NCBI RefSeq assembly: GCF_000186865.1
Contig: NW_008705573.1
Location: forward strand, 734,983 to 798,982
Source: Aureococcus anophagefferens
Lineage: Eukaryota; Sar; Pelagophyceae; Pelagomonadales; Pelagomonadaceae
Reading direction: 5' to 3'
Length of the DNA: 64,000 nucleotides
The translations under genes were made by a program, and so were the position numbers. The notes under the pieces were generated by a model. The model saw only the letters and a program-made list of their open reading frames with translations, made no database searches and was not told where the DNA came from. Positions 21,831 through 32,100 of the stretch are shown in pieces; the first letter of the stretch is position 1, and each line of letters begins with the position of its first letter.

Positions 21831-23546
21831 ATGGCCGAGCATTTGGCGCCCGACCCGCCCTACGAGGCCAGCGAGGGCGGTGCAGAACTCTACGACCCCG
21901 CCTTCCTCCAGGCGTGGCTTGCGCTCGAAGGATTGGTCAATGAGAGGCTGGTGCGCAACGTGCGCGACAATGCCTCGACACTGTACGATCTCAAGGCCGC
22001 GGCGCCGGAGGACATCCTCGAGCTCTGCGAGGGCGTGAAGGGCCTCCCCGCGGCCCGGTTCCAACGAGCTGTGGCTGCGCTGCGCGGCGACGCGACCGGG
22101 ACCGCCGCGGCGCGCGCGCCCGCGGACGGCGCCGCCGCTTCCGCCGCTTCCGCGCCGCCGGCGCCCGCGACCGCGCCGGCGCCCACGCCCGCGCCCGCGT
22201 CCGCGACCGCACCTGCGACTACGGACTCCGCCGCTTCCGCGCCGGCGCCGCCGCCCGCGCCCGCGAGTGAAAAGATGCCCCAAAGAACGGCCGAAAGAAT
22301 GGCTATGATGCGCGCGGCAAAGGCGGTGAAGCAGGCGCAAAGACTCCTCGCGCCCGAGGACGCCGCCGCCGCTTCCGCGCCGCCGCCCGCGCCGTCGGAG
22401 ACGCCGGCGCGGTCCCGTCGCGTCGTGAAGCCGCCGCAGACCTACTCGCCGGCGACGGCGACGGCGGCGCCGAAGCGCAAGCCGCGCGCCGCGCCGACGC
22501 CGGCGGCGAAGGCGCCCGCGGCGAAGGCGAAGGCGGCGAAATCGCTCGCCCCCGCGCCCGACTCGCTCGCGGCGCTGGAGCTGCGGCTGCTCGGCGAGGC
22601 CGGCGACTTCGTCGAGAAGCGCGGCTGGCCCCGGGGCAAGCTGGAGGGCTGGCGCTGCGTCGCCGTGCCGCGAATCGCCAATCCGAGCGCCTGGGACCCC
22701 TACTGGATCTCGCCCCACGGCGAGGTCGCGCGGTCCTCCAAGTACGTGCTCGCGCTCGTCGCCGAGTACGTCCAGTGCTGCGCCTGCGACGCGCTCCGGC
22801 GGCTGCCGGGCCCGCTGAGCGGGCTGGACGCGCCGGAGTCGCTCTGCAAGACCTGGCGGTGCCGCGACAACACGTGGGACGAGGCCGTGGCCTACTGCGA
22901 GGCGGCCGAGGAGGACCGCAACGGCGAGATCAAGCCGCTGAGCGGCCGCGTCAAGGAGACGCTCAAGGCGCTGCGCGCCGAGGCGGCCGACGCGCCGGAA
23001 ATTCCGGCGAAGGGCTACGCGCGGCGCGAGCCGCCGCGGAAGCGCGAGCCGGCCAAGGGCGGCGGCGTCAGCGACCGCCGGGGCCTCGAGGCGCGCATGG
23101 CCGCCGACGGCTGGACCGTCGTCGAGAAGCCGCGCGAGGGCGTCGCGCACGTCGACAAGTACTACCTCCCGCCGGGCGGCGGCCGGCAGCGCCGCTCCGT
23201 CGTCGAGGTCGCGCGCGCGGCGTATCCGGAGTTCCTCCTCGAGGCGCCCGAGACGCCGGCGGCGCCGCCGCCGCCGCCGAAGCGGCGCAAGGCCGCGCCG
23301 AAGGCTCCCGCGCCGCCGCCGCCGCCGCCGCCGCCGAAGGCGCCCGCGCCGCCGCCGCCGACGGCCCCCTGCTCCGTCTGCTACGCCGACGGCGCGCCCG
23401 TGCTGCCCTGCGGCCACGCGTCCTGCGGCAAATGCCTGGCGGCCTGGGCGCGGCACCTGGTACAGAGCGGCGCGACGCGGTCGACGCGCCGCGGCAGCGG
23501 CGCCACCTGCCCGCTCTGCCGCAAGTTCCACGTCGTCGAGCCGTAG
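21831..23546 (+). CDS. RING-finger protein with MBD-like domains
   Basis: 571 residues, intronless. A SAM-like helical N terminus (about 20-85) is followed by low-complexity Ala/Pro/Lys stretches. Two segments resemble methyl-CpG-binding/TAM folds: about 258-315 (GW..GKLEGW...YWISPHGEVARSSK) and 420-465 (DGWTVVEKP...KYYLPPGGG). The protein ends with a C3HC4 RING (about 513-567: CSVCYADG, CGHASCGKC, CPLCRK). The RING suggests an E3 ubiquitin ligase, probably chromatin-associated given the MBD-like parts. The function and the MBD assignment are inference. The start is 114 bp from the divergent NudC-like start. Confidence 0.7.
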   Translation: MAEHLAPDPPYEASEGGAELYDPAFLQAWLALEGLVNERLVRNVRDNASTLYDLKAAAPEDILELCEGVKGLPAARFQRAVAALRGDATGTAAARAPADGAAASAASAPPAPATAPAPTPAPASATAPATTDSAASAPAPPPAPASEKMPQRTAERMAMMRAAKAVKQAQRLLAPEDAAAASAPPPAPSETPARSRRVVKPPQTYSPATATAAPKRKPRAAPTPAAKAPAAKAKAAKSLAPAPDSLAALELRLLGEAGDFVEKRGWPRGKLEGWRCVAVPRIANPSAWDPYWISPHGEVARSSKYVLALVAEYVQCCACDALRRLPGPLSGLDAPESLCKTWRCRDNTWDEAVAYCEAAEEDRNGEIKPLSGRVKETLKALRAEAADAPEIPAKGYARREPPRKREPAKGGGVSDRRGLEARMAADGWTVVEKPREGVAHVDKYYLPPGGGRQRRSVVEVARAAYPEFLLEAPETPAAPPPPPKRRKAAPKAPAPPPPPPPPKAPAPPPPTAPCSVCYADGAPVLPCGHASCGKCLAAWARHLVQSGATRSTRRGSGATCPLCRKFHVVEP

Positions 23547-23728
23547 GCTGCTGCTGTTGTTCCCGTGTAGTAACTAGTGTGCTGGAAGCGGTCTACGAAC
23601 TGCCGCAGCGGCTGCGTTGGAAGTCTCGTGCGGAGCTCGCGGTCCTTAGCCGTAGAGGGGCGGACGCGCGCGCTACGCCGCGCGGCGCCTCGACGGGCGG
23701 CGCGCGGCCGGCCTTGGGGCGGGTGCCC

Positions 23729-25377
23729 CTACATCGCGGGGAACTCCTCGTGGAGCTCCGTGGCGATCTTCTGGAGGTGGTTGAGGACCTCGACGGTGCC
23801 GTCCCAGATGGTCGTCTCGTGGTAGGTGACGCCGTACTCCTTGCAGAACTTCTGGACGAGCTTGTTCGTCGCCGCGAGGTTGTGGCGGGGCACGGTGGGG
23901 AAGAGGTGGTGCTCGACCTGGTAGTCGAGGCCGCCGCAGAACCAGTGGACGAAGCCGAAGCGGTCCTGCTTCACGTTGCGCGTCGTCGTCACCTGGAGCT
24001 TCCAGTAGTCCGGGCGGTGCGCGGCGTCGTAGACGGCCATGCCGTTGTGGCCGAGGCCGAAGACGAGCGCGAGGGACAGGCCGCAGGAGACGTTGGAGAC
24101 GGCGACGAACCAGACCGCGTCGAAGACGGACGGGCAACTGAAGGCGATGGCGAAGTACCACGCGTAGTGCGCGACGAGCGACGCGCGCTCGACGTTCTCG
24201 TAGGGCAGGGGCTTGAGCTTGTCCGTGCCGGCGATGTAGCGGCCCGAGTACTTGTTGGGCTTGAAGGCGTACTCGATGGACTGCTGGAGCCACGAGAGCC
24301 GCGCGACGGACAGCAGGGGGAAGTAGGTGAAGGCCTGGTGCTTGACGCACCACTGGGCCATGGGCGTCGTCGCCTTCTTGAGCATGGACCGCGACCAGGC
24401 CAGCAGCGGCATGGTGTCGATGTCCGGGTCGCCGTTCTGCGCGCCGTCGTGGTCGCCGTGGACGTTCGGCACGCTGTGGTGCGTGTTGTGCTTGTTCATC
24501 CACCAGCCCACGGAGAAGCCCTGGGCCAGGTTGCCCCAGACGTAGCCGATGAAGCGGCCGAGCGTGCGGTCCTGGAAGACCTGGTGGTGGCAGACCTCGT
24601 GGCAGAGCCAGCCGCACTGCTGGAAGAAGATGCCGAGGAGGACCGCGCCCGCGGTGCGCACGGCGAAGTGCGCCGCCGTGTTCTCCGAGAAGGCGCCGAC
24701 GAGGAAGGCGGCGAGGACGGCGAGGAGGAACGTCGAGCCCATCTTGTAGACGTAGAAGAGGAAGTTCGACTTGAAGAGGCCCTGGTTCTTCATCTCGAGG
24801 CGGAGCCGGCGGTAGCCCTTCTCGAACTCGAGCTGCTCCTCGCCCTTGGGGCGCTCGTCGCTCCACTTCTTGCGGTCCTCCTCCTTGAGCTTGCCGATGA
24901 GGAACGGCGCGAGGTGCTTCGACGTGCCCGCCGCGTGGAACAGCGCGAACGTGTCCGTCGCGTCGTCGCCCGCGGACGTGAAGATGACCTAAGGTGAGGA
25001 GCGGGGTACGAATGGGTGTGCGGCGTCGCGGCGGGCGCCGCGCGGTCTCTCGGGGGGGCGNNNNNNNNNNNNNNNNNNNNNNNNNNNNNNNNNNNNNNNN
25101 NNNNNNNNNNAACGGCAGCTGCCGTCCGCCCGACGCGTCGCGCGCGGCGCCGCCCGCCGCCCCGCGCGCCCCGCCCCGCGCGCCCCGCGCCCTTCGATGG
25201 ACGCCGGCGTCGCACGTCGCCGCCGGGGTGGTCGTGCCAGCCGGACACGTCGTAGATCTTGTTGTTGATCATGAGCCAGCCGTCCTCGGGCGAGCGGTGC
25301 TTCGTGACCTCGCTCCACGCGAACTCCGACGCGACCATCTCGTCCTTCTGCGGGGGACGCTCGCCGCCCTTGCCCAT
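23729..25377 (-). CDS. Front-end fatty acid desaturase with cytochrome b5 domain (delta-6-like)
   Basis: Exon 1 (25377-25216) encodes a cytochrome b5 domain ending in the heme motif HPGG. Exon 2 (24988-23729) resumes at VIFTSAGDDATDTFALFH, completing the b5 fold. The intron uses GT-AG and contains a 50-N gap. The desaturase part has the three histidine boxes HEVCHH, HNTHH and QVEHH, several membrane helices, and a C terminus ending FPAM. It is 473 residues, normal for the family. The box variants and flanking residues (QCGWLCHE, DPDIDTMPLLAWS, VTTTRNV) most resemble stramenopile delta-6 enzymes for EPA/DHA synthesis in the ER. Exact regiospecificity is not provable from sequence. Confidence 0.88.
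25061..25110. other. Assembly gap (50 N) in desaturase intron
   Basis: Fifty N sit within the single intron of the desaturase gene, next to a G-run. The coding sequence is unaffected. Confidence 0.95.
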
Positions 25378-25589
25378 GATGCTCCGGTAGTGGTTTTTGT
25401 GGCTGTGTGCGGCGCGCTGGCGTCGACGAGGCGTGTTGAGTGCCACGCTGGTGCCGACTCCTCGCTGGCGCCAGGGACAAAAGATACTCGCATCTCGTGA
25501 CGGTCACGCAAATCGTGGATGTTTCCAGAAGAAATCGAGTCTGGGCGCGAGTCTGGGGAGCGCCACTGTTCGTCGCGGCCGCGTCGGCC

Positions 25590-26116
25590 ATGTCGTGCTC
25601 CATGTCCTCCGTGATCGTCATCGCCATCACGCTGTCGAACGCCGCCGAGACGGCGGCGGCGGCGACCCTGCGCGGCGGCGAGGCTGCCGCGAAACTCGTC
25701 GTCGGGGCAGCCCCGACGAACGGTCGACACCGCCGCCGCGTGGCACTACGTGCCAAAGCTGGGCTACTACCGCACGGGAGCGGCGTCCGGCGACTCTGGG
25801 CGAAAGGAAACCGCGACCCGCGTAGGCATCGAGGCGCCGAACGCGTGGCGGCCCGCGTTCGAGCGTCCGCTGTTCAGGCGAAAGACGACCCGGTAGGCAC
25901 CTCCGCGTCGACTCGTGCCGCGACGTGCCCGCGGGCTCCCCCGGCGCCCTCGCGGGCACCTGCGAGGCCCAGGGCTACGTCGTCTCCTGCGTGCCGTGCG
26001 AGTCCTCCCGGGCCGTCTTCGTCCGGGGCGCGGGCGTCTGCGACCAGGAGCACACGCGGTGCTACTACGAGGCCGCCGGGGAGACCTGCGCGGACGTCGC
26101 CACCTGCCCGTTCTAG
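25590..26116 (+). CDS. Uncertain small secreted Cys-rich protein (splicing or frame unresolved)
   Basis: Three coding-like stretches lie in three different frames. The first is MSCSMSSVIVIAITLSNAAE (signal-peptide-like) from 25590. The second, about 25726-25893, contains DTAAAWHYVPKLGYYRTGA. The third, about 25925-26116, is rich in cysteines (GTCEAQGYVVSCVPC, VCDQEHTRCYYEA, CADVATCPF). They may be exons of one gene with small introns, or a gene broken by indels. I could not find splice pairs that join them convincingly. It is divergent from the desaturase gene. No family is recognised. Confidence 0.35.
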
Positions 26117-26236
26117 GCGCGCGGCGCGGCGCGGCGCGTAAGCGCATTCATCCGCGCCGCGGTTTCAAAACCGGGTCGGGGGTCGACCTCGCGCGGGGCG
26201 AAGCACCCTCGAGCGGCACGGGAGTGTAGAGCCTAG

Positions 26237-27910
26237 TTACCTCGCCTCCCGTCGCACGGGGTTCTCGACCGTCGCGGCGGCGTCCGGGACGTCCGGCTCG
26301 CCGATGCGCTCGAAGAACGCGGCCATCTCCTCGAGGGACTTGCCCTTCGTCTCCGGCAGGTGGCGGTACACGACGAGGAACGTCGCCGCGGCGATGAACG
26401 AAAAGAAGAAGAAGTAGCCCGCGTAGGTGAAGGCGCGCGCCCACGACAGGAACGTCGACGCGACGACCGTCGACGTGAGTCGATTCGCGACGGTCGCGAG
26501 CGTCATCGCCTTCGCGCGGATGTTCAGCGGAAACACCTCCGACGCCAGCAGCCACGTCACGGGCCCGATGCCCAGGGAGAACGCCATCATGTAGGCGTTG
26601 ACGCACAGGATCGCCAGCAGCCCGGAACTCGCCGCGAACGCGACGCCGAGCAGGAAGAGCGCCGACCCCATTCCCGCGAGCGACACGAGGAGCAGCGGCC
26701 GCCGGCCGAGCGTGTCCAAATAAGAGGCCGCCACAACGATGCAGCCCGTCTTCAATACGCCCGTGACGATGAGCGCGGCCAACACCGTCGTCCGGTCCAT
26801 GCCCATGTCGAGCAGGATCCGCGGCTGGTAGAAGAGGAGCGACTCCTCGGCGAGGATCTGCTGCGCGAAGGCGACGCCGACCCCCGTCAACAGGGCTCTT
26901 TTGGCACCCGCCGTCTCCGGCCGCAGCACGGCCCGCCAGCCCGCCGCCGCGTCGCGCTCCCGAGCGACGGCGTCGCGGATCTCCTGCAGGTCGCCGTCCG
27001 ACCCCGTGAGCTTCCGTAAAATCGCCCGCGCCTCGTCGTCGCGGCCCTTCAGCACGAGCCAGCGCGGCGTCTCCGGCATGACCGTCAGCGTCAGCACGAA
27101 GAGCGCGGACGGCATCACCGCGCCGCAGCCGAGCATGACCCGCCACGCCACCCCAGGCCTCAAATCCCGAAAGCAGAACGTCGCCACGAAGCCCAAAAGA
27201 ATCCCCACGTTGATGGAGATCTCGCTCCAGCTCACGAGAGACCCGCGGAACTCCTTCGGCGCCACCTCCGCGATGTAGACCGGGTCGACGGACAGGCCGA
27301 CGCCGACGCCGACGCCCGTGACGACTCGGAAAAACAGCAGATCCGTGAAGCTCTGCGACGCCGCCATGCCCACCACCCCAAACACAAAAACGACACAGGA
27401 GCACGTGAAGGTCCGCCGTCGACCGAGGTGGTCGATGACGTAGTGCGCGACGGCCGCGCCGCCGATCGCGCACCCGTTCAAAATCCCGACCAGGATCTCG
27501 ACCTGGACGTCGGTCAAGTCCCAGTCCTCCTGGACGTAGAGCGCCGCGCCGGACATGACTCCAATATCATATCCTAAATTCGCGCTGTTTAGCGCGGCGA
27601 CGAACGCGAGCAGGTACGCGTAGCGGCTCGGCGCCGACGGCCCTTCGACGTCGAACGGCGGGACGCGCTTCGGCGACGCGTCGCCGAGGCTCACGGTCCG
27701 GAAGCGGCCGAGCTCCGGGGCGTCCAAGGGCTGCCCGGGCGCGTCGCCGTCGCTGCTCGCGCTCGCGCTGCGGGACCGCGCCAGCGCCGCATCCTCGCGC
27801 TGCGGCAAAGCCTCGGCGAGCGCGTCGTCGTCGGCGCTGCCGCTCGCGCTGCGCACGGCTTCGAACGCGGCCGCATCGCTCGGCGCGTCGTCGGAGAAGC
27901 CGCGGAGCAT
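26237..27910 (-). CDS. MFS sugar/polyol transporter
   Basis: 557 residues with about twelve predicted membrane helices after an ~85-residue acidic/Ser-rich cytosolic N terminus. Sugar-porter signatures are present: DHLGRRRT after helix 2, VYIAEVAPKEFRG, MPETPRWL at the end of helix 6, LDTLGRRPLL, and HLPETKGKS after helix 12. The family does H+-coupled or facilitated transport of hexoses or polyols; the substrate is not readable. It shares a 103-bp divergent spacer with MsrA. Confidence 0.88.
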   Translation of the reverse strand: MLRGFSDDAPSDAAAFEAVRSASGSADDDALAEALPQREDAALARSRSASASSDGDAPGQPLDAPELGRFRTVSLGDASPKRVPPFDVEGPSAPSRYAYLLAFVAALNSANLGYDIGVMSGAALYVQEDWDLTDVQVEILVGILNGCAIGGAAVAHYVIDHLGRRRTFTCSCVVFVFGVVGMAASQSFTDLLFFRVVTGVGVGVGLSVDPVYIAEVAPKEFRGSLVSWSEISINVGILLGFVATFCFRDLRPGVAWRVMLGCGAVMPSALFVLTLTVMPETPRWLVLKGRDDEARAILRKLTGSDGDLQEIRDAVARERDAAAGWRAVLRPETAGAKRALLTGVGVAFAQQILAEESLLFYQPRILLDMGMDRTTVLAALIVTGVLKTGCIVVAASYLDTLGRRPLLLVSLAGMGSALFLLGVAFAASSGLLAILCVNAYMMAFSLGIGPVTWLLASEVFPLNIRAKAMTLATVANRLTSTVVASTFLSWARAFTYAGYFFFFSFIAAATFLVVYRHLPETKGKSLEEMAAFFERIGEPDVPDAAATVENPVRREAR

Positions 27911-28013
27911 CTATAGACGGTCGTTACCGCCTGTTACGACTTGCCTCCTACCCATCGCGTCGGAGCAGTGCACCATCGCCTCGAGCATCCAGAGCATCCA
28001 CTGCGTCAGCGCG

Positions 28014-28793
28014 ATGGTAGCCCGCTCGGCGTGCACGCGCGCGGCGCTCCTGCTCCTGAGCACCTCCGCCAATGCCCTCGCGCCCGCGTCGCGGCGCCGC
28101 CTGCTCAGCGTCGGCAGCGGCGCGCTCCTCGCGCCGGCGCTGGACCTCCGGCCGGCGAACGCCGCCGACGAGCCCATCGACGTCTACTTTGGCTGCGGCT
28201 GCTTCTGGCACGTGCAGCACGAGTTCGTCGTGGCCGAGAAGACGATCCTGGGCCGCAGCGACGCCCAGGTGACGGCGCGCGCGGGCTACGCGGGCGGCGC
28301 CGGCCGCGGCGACAAGGACAACGGCGACGTCTGCTACCACAACCTCCGCGGCCAGAACGACTACGGCAAGCTGGGCCACGCCGAGGTCGTGTCCATGACG
28401 ATCCCGCGGTCGTCCTACGGCGCCTTCGCCCAGGAGTACTTCAAGCTCTTCGCCAAGGACGGGTCGCGGCCCGACCAGTTCGGCGACCGGGGCCTCGAGT
28501 ACCGCAACGTCGTCGGCGTCCCGGGCGGCAAGGGCTCGCCCCTGGTCAAGGACCTGCTCGAGGCGACGCTGAAGCAGGGCGACAAGGTCGACTTCGCCCA
28601 GGGCAAGGGCAGCGACGCGGACAGCAAGGCGCTCGTCTGGATCATGGACACGGCCGCGCACCCGTCCTACCGCGCGGAGAACTACCACCAGTTCCACGAC
28701 GGCTTCGCGCCGGGCGAGAACTACCCGAACTCGTACAACGACCTCGGCAAGGGGCCCATCAAGCTCGTCGACACGACGTGCCCGAGCTTCTAA
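28014..28793 (+). CDS. MSRA: Plastid-targeted peptide methionine sulfoxide reductase A
   Basis: 259 residues. The catalytic motif appears as GCGCFW, and the fold is supported by ARAGYAGG and YGKLGHAEVV. The enzyme reduces methionine-S-sulfoxide. The leader has two parts. First is a signal peptide ending at NALAP, like the secondary-plastid transit motif. Second is RRRLLSVGSGALLAPALDLRPANAA, a twin-arginine-type thylakoid signal with an A-x-A cleavage site; this points to a thylakoid-lumen location. The final acceptor residues differ from classic MsrA (GHAEVV is followed by a longer loop), so it may belong to the divergent algal branch. Confidence 0.82.
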   Translation: MVARSACTRAALLLLSTSANALAPASRRRLLSVGSGALLAPALDLRPANAADEPIDVYFGCGCFWHVQHEFVVAEKTILGRSDAQVTARAGYAGGAGRGDKDNGDVCYHNLRGQNDYGKLGHAEVVSMTIPRSSYGAFAQEYFKLFAKDGSRPDQFGDRGLEYRNVVGVPGGKGSPLVKDLLEATLKQGDKVDFAQGKGSDADSKALVWIMDTAAHPSYRAENYHQFHDGFAPGENYPNSYNDLGKGPIKLVDTTCPSF

Positions 28794-28855
28794 GGACTCT
28801 TGGGAGGAGCGGCAAGTCCTGAGGCCCCGGGGCGGAAACCACAGGGCCGAAACTG

Positions 28856-29689
28856 TTACAGGTAGATTACGGGAGGCGCCGGCGGCGGCGTCGCCTCGAG
28901 CGGGCAGGGCGGGCACCGCGTCGCCGGCGACGGCGGCGGCACGCGCGGCGGCGACGGGATCGACGAGTTCGCGGCCCAGTCCCGCGCCTGGGCCGCCGCG
29001 CGCGCGTCGTCGCCCCGCGGCTCGCGGTGCTCGGGGCACGCCGCGCCGCCCGCGCAGTACGGGTAGTGGAAGGAGTGCAATTGCCGCCACAGCTCGACGG
29101 CCGGGGCCTCCGCCGCCGCCGCGACGCCGACAAGCCGCGCGGCCTCGGCGTCGTCCTCGACGGGCTGGGCCCAGCGCGTCGGCTGGGCGAGCCAGGCGAG
29201 CGCCTCGGCCGCGACGCGCTCCGCGTCCGGCCGCCGCCAGATCGCCGCCCGGTCGCCGCACAACGCGTCCAGACGCGCGAGCTGCGCGTCGGCGGCGGCG
29301 ACGGACCAGCGCGCCCAGTCGACGGGCGGCGCCGCGCCGCGGCGGATCTGCTGCCGGTGCGCCGCGCAGCCCGCGCACGTGGGCACCGCGCAGCGCGGAA
29401 ACTTTCGCCGGTGGAGCGCGTCGGCGAGGTCCGTCGCCGCGCGCGCCATGAGCGGCAGGCACGCGTCGACGGAGCGCCGCCGGTCGCCGCGCGCCCAGGC
29501 GCGCAGCTCGTCCTGGCAGGCGCGGATCTCACCGAGGGCCAGGGCCGCGCCGCGCGCGTCGACGGGCGCGCCCAGCGAGGCGCGGGCGCGCTGGAGCCGC
29601 TCCTCGACGCGGTGCGTCGGCGCCAGCGTGCAGCTCCGGTCGAAGAGCGCGGCGAGCGGGTCGTCGTCGTCCGTGAGGGCGTCCATCAT
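28856..29689 (-). CDS. Hypothetical protein with Cys pairs
   Basis: 277 residues, intronless, mostly helical and Ala/Arg-rich. Cys/His groups at about 98-110 (CAVPTCAGCAAH) and 215-230 (YCAGGAACPEH) could bind zinc. The C terminus is Pro-rich. No family is recognised. Support comes from a long open frame filling the space between two real genes (62 bp from MsrA, 196 bp from the FAM227-like start) and from non-random aromatic and Cys placement. Confidence 0.55.
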   Translation of the reverse strand: MMDALTDDDDPLAALFDRSCTLAPTHRVEERLQRARASLGAPVDARGAALALGEIRACQDELRAWARGDRRRSVDACLPLMARAATDLADALHRRKFPRCAVPTCAGCAAHRQQIRRGAAPPVDWARWSVAAADAQLARLDALCGDRAAIWRRPDAERVAAEALAWLAQPTRWAQPVEDDAEAARLVGVAAAAEAPAVELWRQLHSFHYPYCAGGAACPEHREPRGDDARAAAQARDWAANSSIPSPPRVPPPSPATRCPPCPLEATPPPAPPVIYL

Positions 29690-29885
29690 CGTTGTGCTCG
29701 TGCTCGGAGCTCGGCAACAACGGGGGCAGCTGCGACAACGGCGACGGCAAGCGGTCTGAAGAGGAGCCTCGAAACCTCACCACATCGGCGCGAGCTCGCC
29801 CAAGCCAGAGGTGGCGCAAAGATGCAGCGATCGTGCCGAGATATAGACCGGCGGCCGATAGCGCTCGCGCCGCTGCCCCATCACC

Positions 29886-32085
29886 ATGCCCCGGGGCGTG
29901 TCCTACGACGATGACCTGGACCTCGAGGGCGACGAGCCGGAGCCGGCGGACAACGACGCCGAGCGCAACTACCAGCTCATCGAGAACCTCATGTCGAGGC
30001 TCCAGAAGATGGAGTCCAAGGCCTTCGAGCGGCGCCGCGCCTGCGAGGCGGACCAGGACGCGACGACGGACATGTGCTCCTCGAAGGTGCCGAGCCTCCA
30101 GCAGGACATGGACGAGAAGGACGGCGAGGAGCGCCTGAGCCGGAAGCCGTCCATGTTCCTCTCCGACGACGGCTCCGAGATCAACGTCACGTTCCGGTCC
30201 GCGCCGGCGACGGAAAAGCGTGATTCAACATATCTTCACCTTTATGTTCCGCGCGCGCGCGTTCCAGAGAACACATCGACGCTTCGAGAGCGCTCCGAGA
30301 GATGATCGCCCGTCCAAAAATGAGCCGAAACGAGTGGAAGACGTCCGAGAGAGGAGCCTCCAAAGTTGGGCATGTCGCACTCTTTTCCCGTCCAGGTCCG
30401 CGCCGGCGACGGAGGCGGGCAAGCGCCTCGACGTCAAGTTCGACGACGAGGTGGGCCACATCCTCACGTCGGCGCCGAAGCACGCCAGCGTCGGCCGCGC
30501 GCGCCGCGGCGGCGTCTCCGGTTCCAGCGCCGCGCGGACGCGGCGCACGGACCAGCACAAGCAGGACGAGAAGAAGCAGGAGCGCATCAAGTTCGAGCGG
30601 CGGCTCCAGTCGAACCTGGAGCACTACGTCACCCGGGCCGTCGGCGAGCTGCGCTACGTGCGGCCCGGCGACGTCGCGCGCGCCGTCGACGACGACGACC
30701 TGCACCACCACCTCGCCGGCGTCGCCGTCGACGGCGGCGACGACGCGCCGGAGCGCTGGCCTATTCCGATTATGGCCCAGGAGATGAATCCGCGGTTACT
30801 GCTGTCCTACTCCTGCGAGCGCATCGTGCTGCCGAGCGGCGGGCGCATGTTCAAGCACTTCGTGGTCTGCCAACTTTCCTGCCACCTCTACGTCTACCTG
30901 TACTGGTACGTGCACTGCCGCTTCTTCCAAGATTCGTCCGTGGAGGAGCAGGAGCACCTGCTGCGCCACGTGGCGACGCTCTACGTGAAGATGCTGAGCT
31001 TGAGGTCTTTGGAGGCGCACCGCGATTTCTTCTTCAAGTACTACCCCTACGTGCTCGCGAACGCGATCTTCTGGGGGTTCTACTACCTGTGCCCGGGGTC
31101 GCGCCACCTCTACACGAACGGCTTCAAGAAGATCCTGTACCTGCAGATGGCCCAGATCATGACGGGCATGGACGTGTGCCCGTCGTCGGTGCAAGTTTTG
31201 CGGCAGCAGGTCTTCCCCGAGGAGGCCGCGGACGACGACGGCGAGGAGCAGGACTCGCTGCCGCCCCTGCCCATGCACGGCGCGGCGAACGCGGACAAGA
31301 ACTTGAGGAACGCGCAGTCGGCGACGGTCATCGACGGGCCGCCCGACGGCAAGGCGCTCGCCGGGTCCGCGTCCGCGCCGGCGATCCTCCCGTCGGGCGA
31401 GGCCGACGACCTGCTCGACGACGCCCTGTTGGACGGTGTCGTCGAGGAGGACGCCCTGGACGCGTCGTCCCAGTCGCTCCTCGCGGCGAAGAAGAAGCCC
31501 GGGAGCTCCGCGAGCCTGCTGGGGGGCCGCGCGCCGTCGAAGCGCGGCGACACGGCCGGCAGCCGCCGGAGCGGGCTGCCGCGCCACCCCGTGGCCTGCT
31601 ACACGGGCGGCCGCGACGAGCTCCGCTTCCGGCCCCCGGCGCCCCAGAACCTGCAGAACGTCATCCCGCGGCAGCGCAAGGTCAGCTTCAACACGTCCGT
31701 GACGTCGCCGCTCCTCCAGCAGTACCTCGAGCAGGAGCCCATGATGAAGCGCAACTCCGTCATCCGCACGAGCCCCGTGCACTGGTGCTACACGGGCGGC
31801 ACGGAGACCTTCGTGAAGACGCCGTCGTCGCGCGAGATCCACGACGGCCTCCAGCAGGCGTACCGCGACGCGAAGCTCGGCTACCGCCGCGACTGCGCGG
31901 AGCTCCGGCGCAACTTCAAGCGCTCCCTGCGCCACCTCGACAACGAGAAGACGCGCATCCAGTCCGGCGGCGCCGTGTCCATCGGCCGCTACGCGCTCGA
32001 CCGCGTCGTCGAGAACATGGCCGCGTCGTCGAACTCCGCGGGCGACAAGGGCAAGGGCAAGCCGCCCCGCGCGAAGGCCATCTAA
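29886..32085 (+). CDS. FAM227-like (FWWh-domain) protein
   Basis: Exons 29886-30196 and 30396-32085 give 666 residues, with introner B4 spliced at phase 2. The central part (about 270-360) has the aromatic-rich helical FWWh region (VYLYWYVHCRFFQDSS, EEQEHLLRHVATLYVKM, FFFKYYPYVLANAIFWGFYY, MTGMD), as in FAM227A/B. Flanks are basic and disordered, with short helices near the C terminus (RDCAELRRNFKRSLRHLDNEK). FAM227 proteins occur mainly in ciliated eukaryotes and their function is unknown, so a flagellar link is only inferred. The end lies 15 bp from the end of the opposing gene. Confidence 0.68.
30197..30395 (+). mobile_element. Introner element family B, copy B4 (sense, atypical ends)
   Basis: This is an intron of 199 bp on the host strand, with donor GTCCGCGC at 30197 and acceptor CCGTCCAG at 30395. 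The B core is clear, but instead of an 8-bp duplication a 19-bp direct repeat (GGTCCGCGCCGGCGACGGA) starts one base before each splice junction. The upstream terminal repeat is not the usual CTGGGCAG or CAGGGCAG. Splicing restores ...INVTFRSAPATEAGKRLDV.... Confidence 0.88.
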
Positions 32086-32100
32086 CTACACAGGGGGGGG

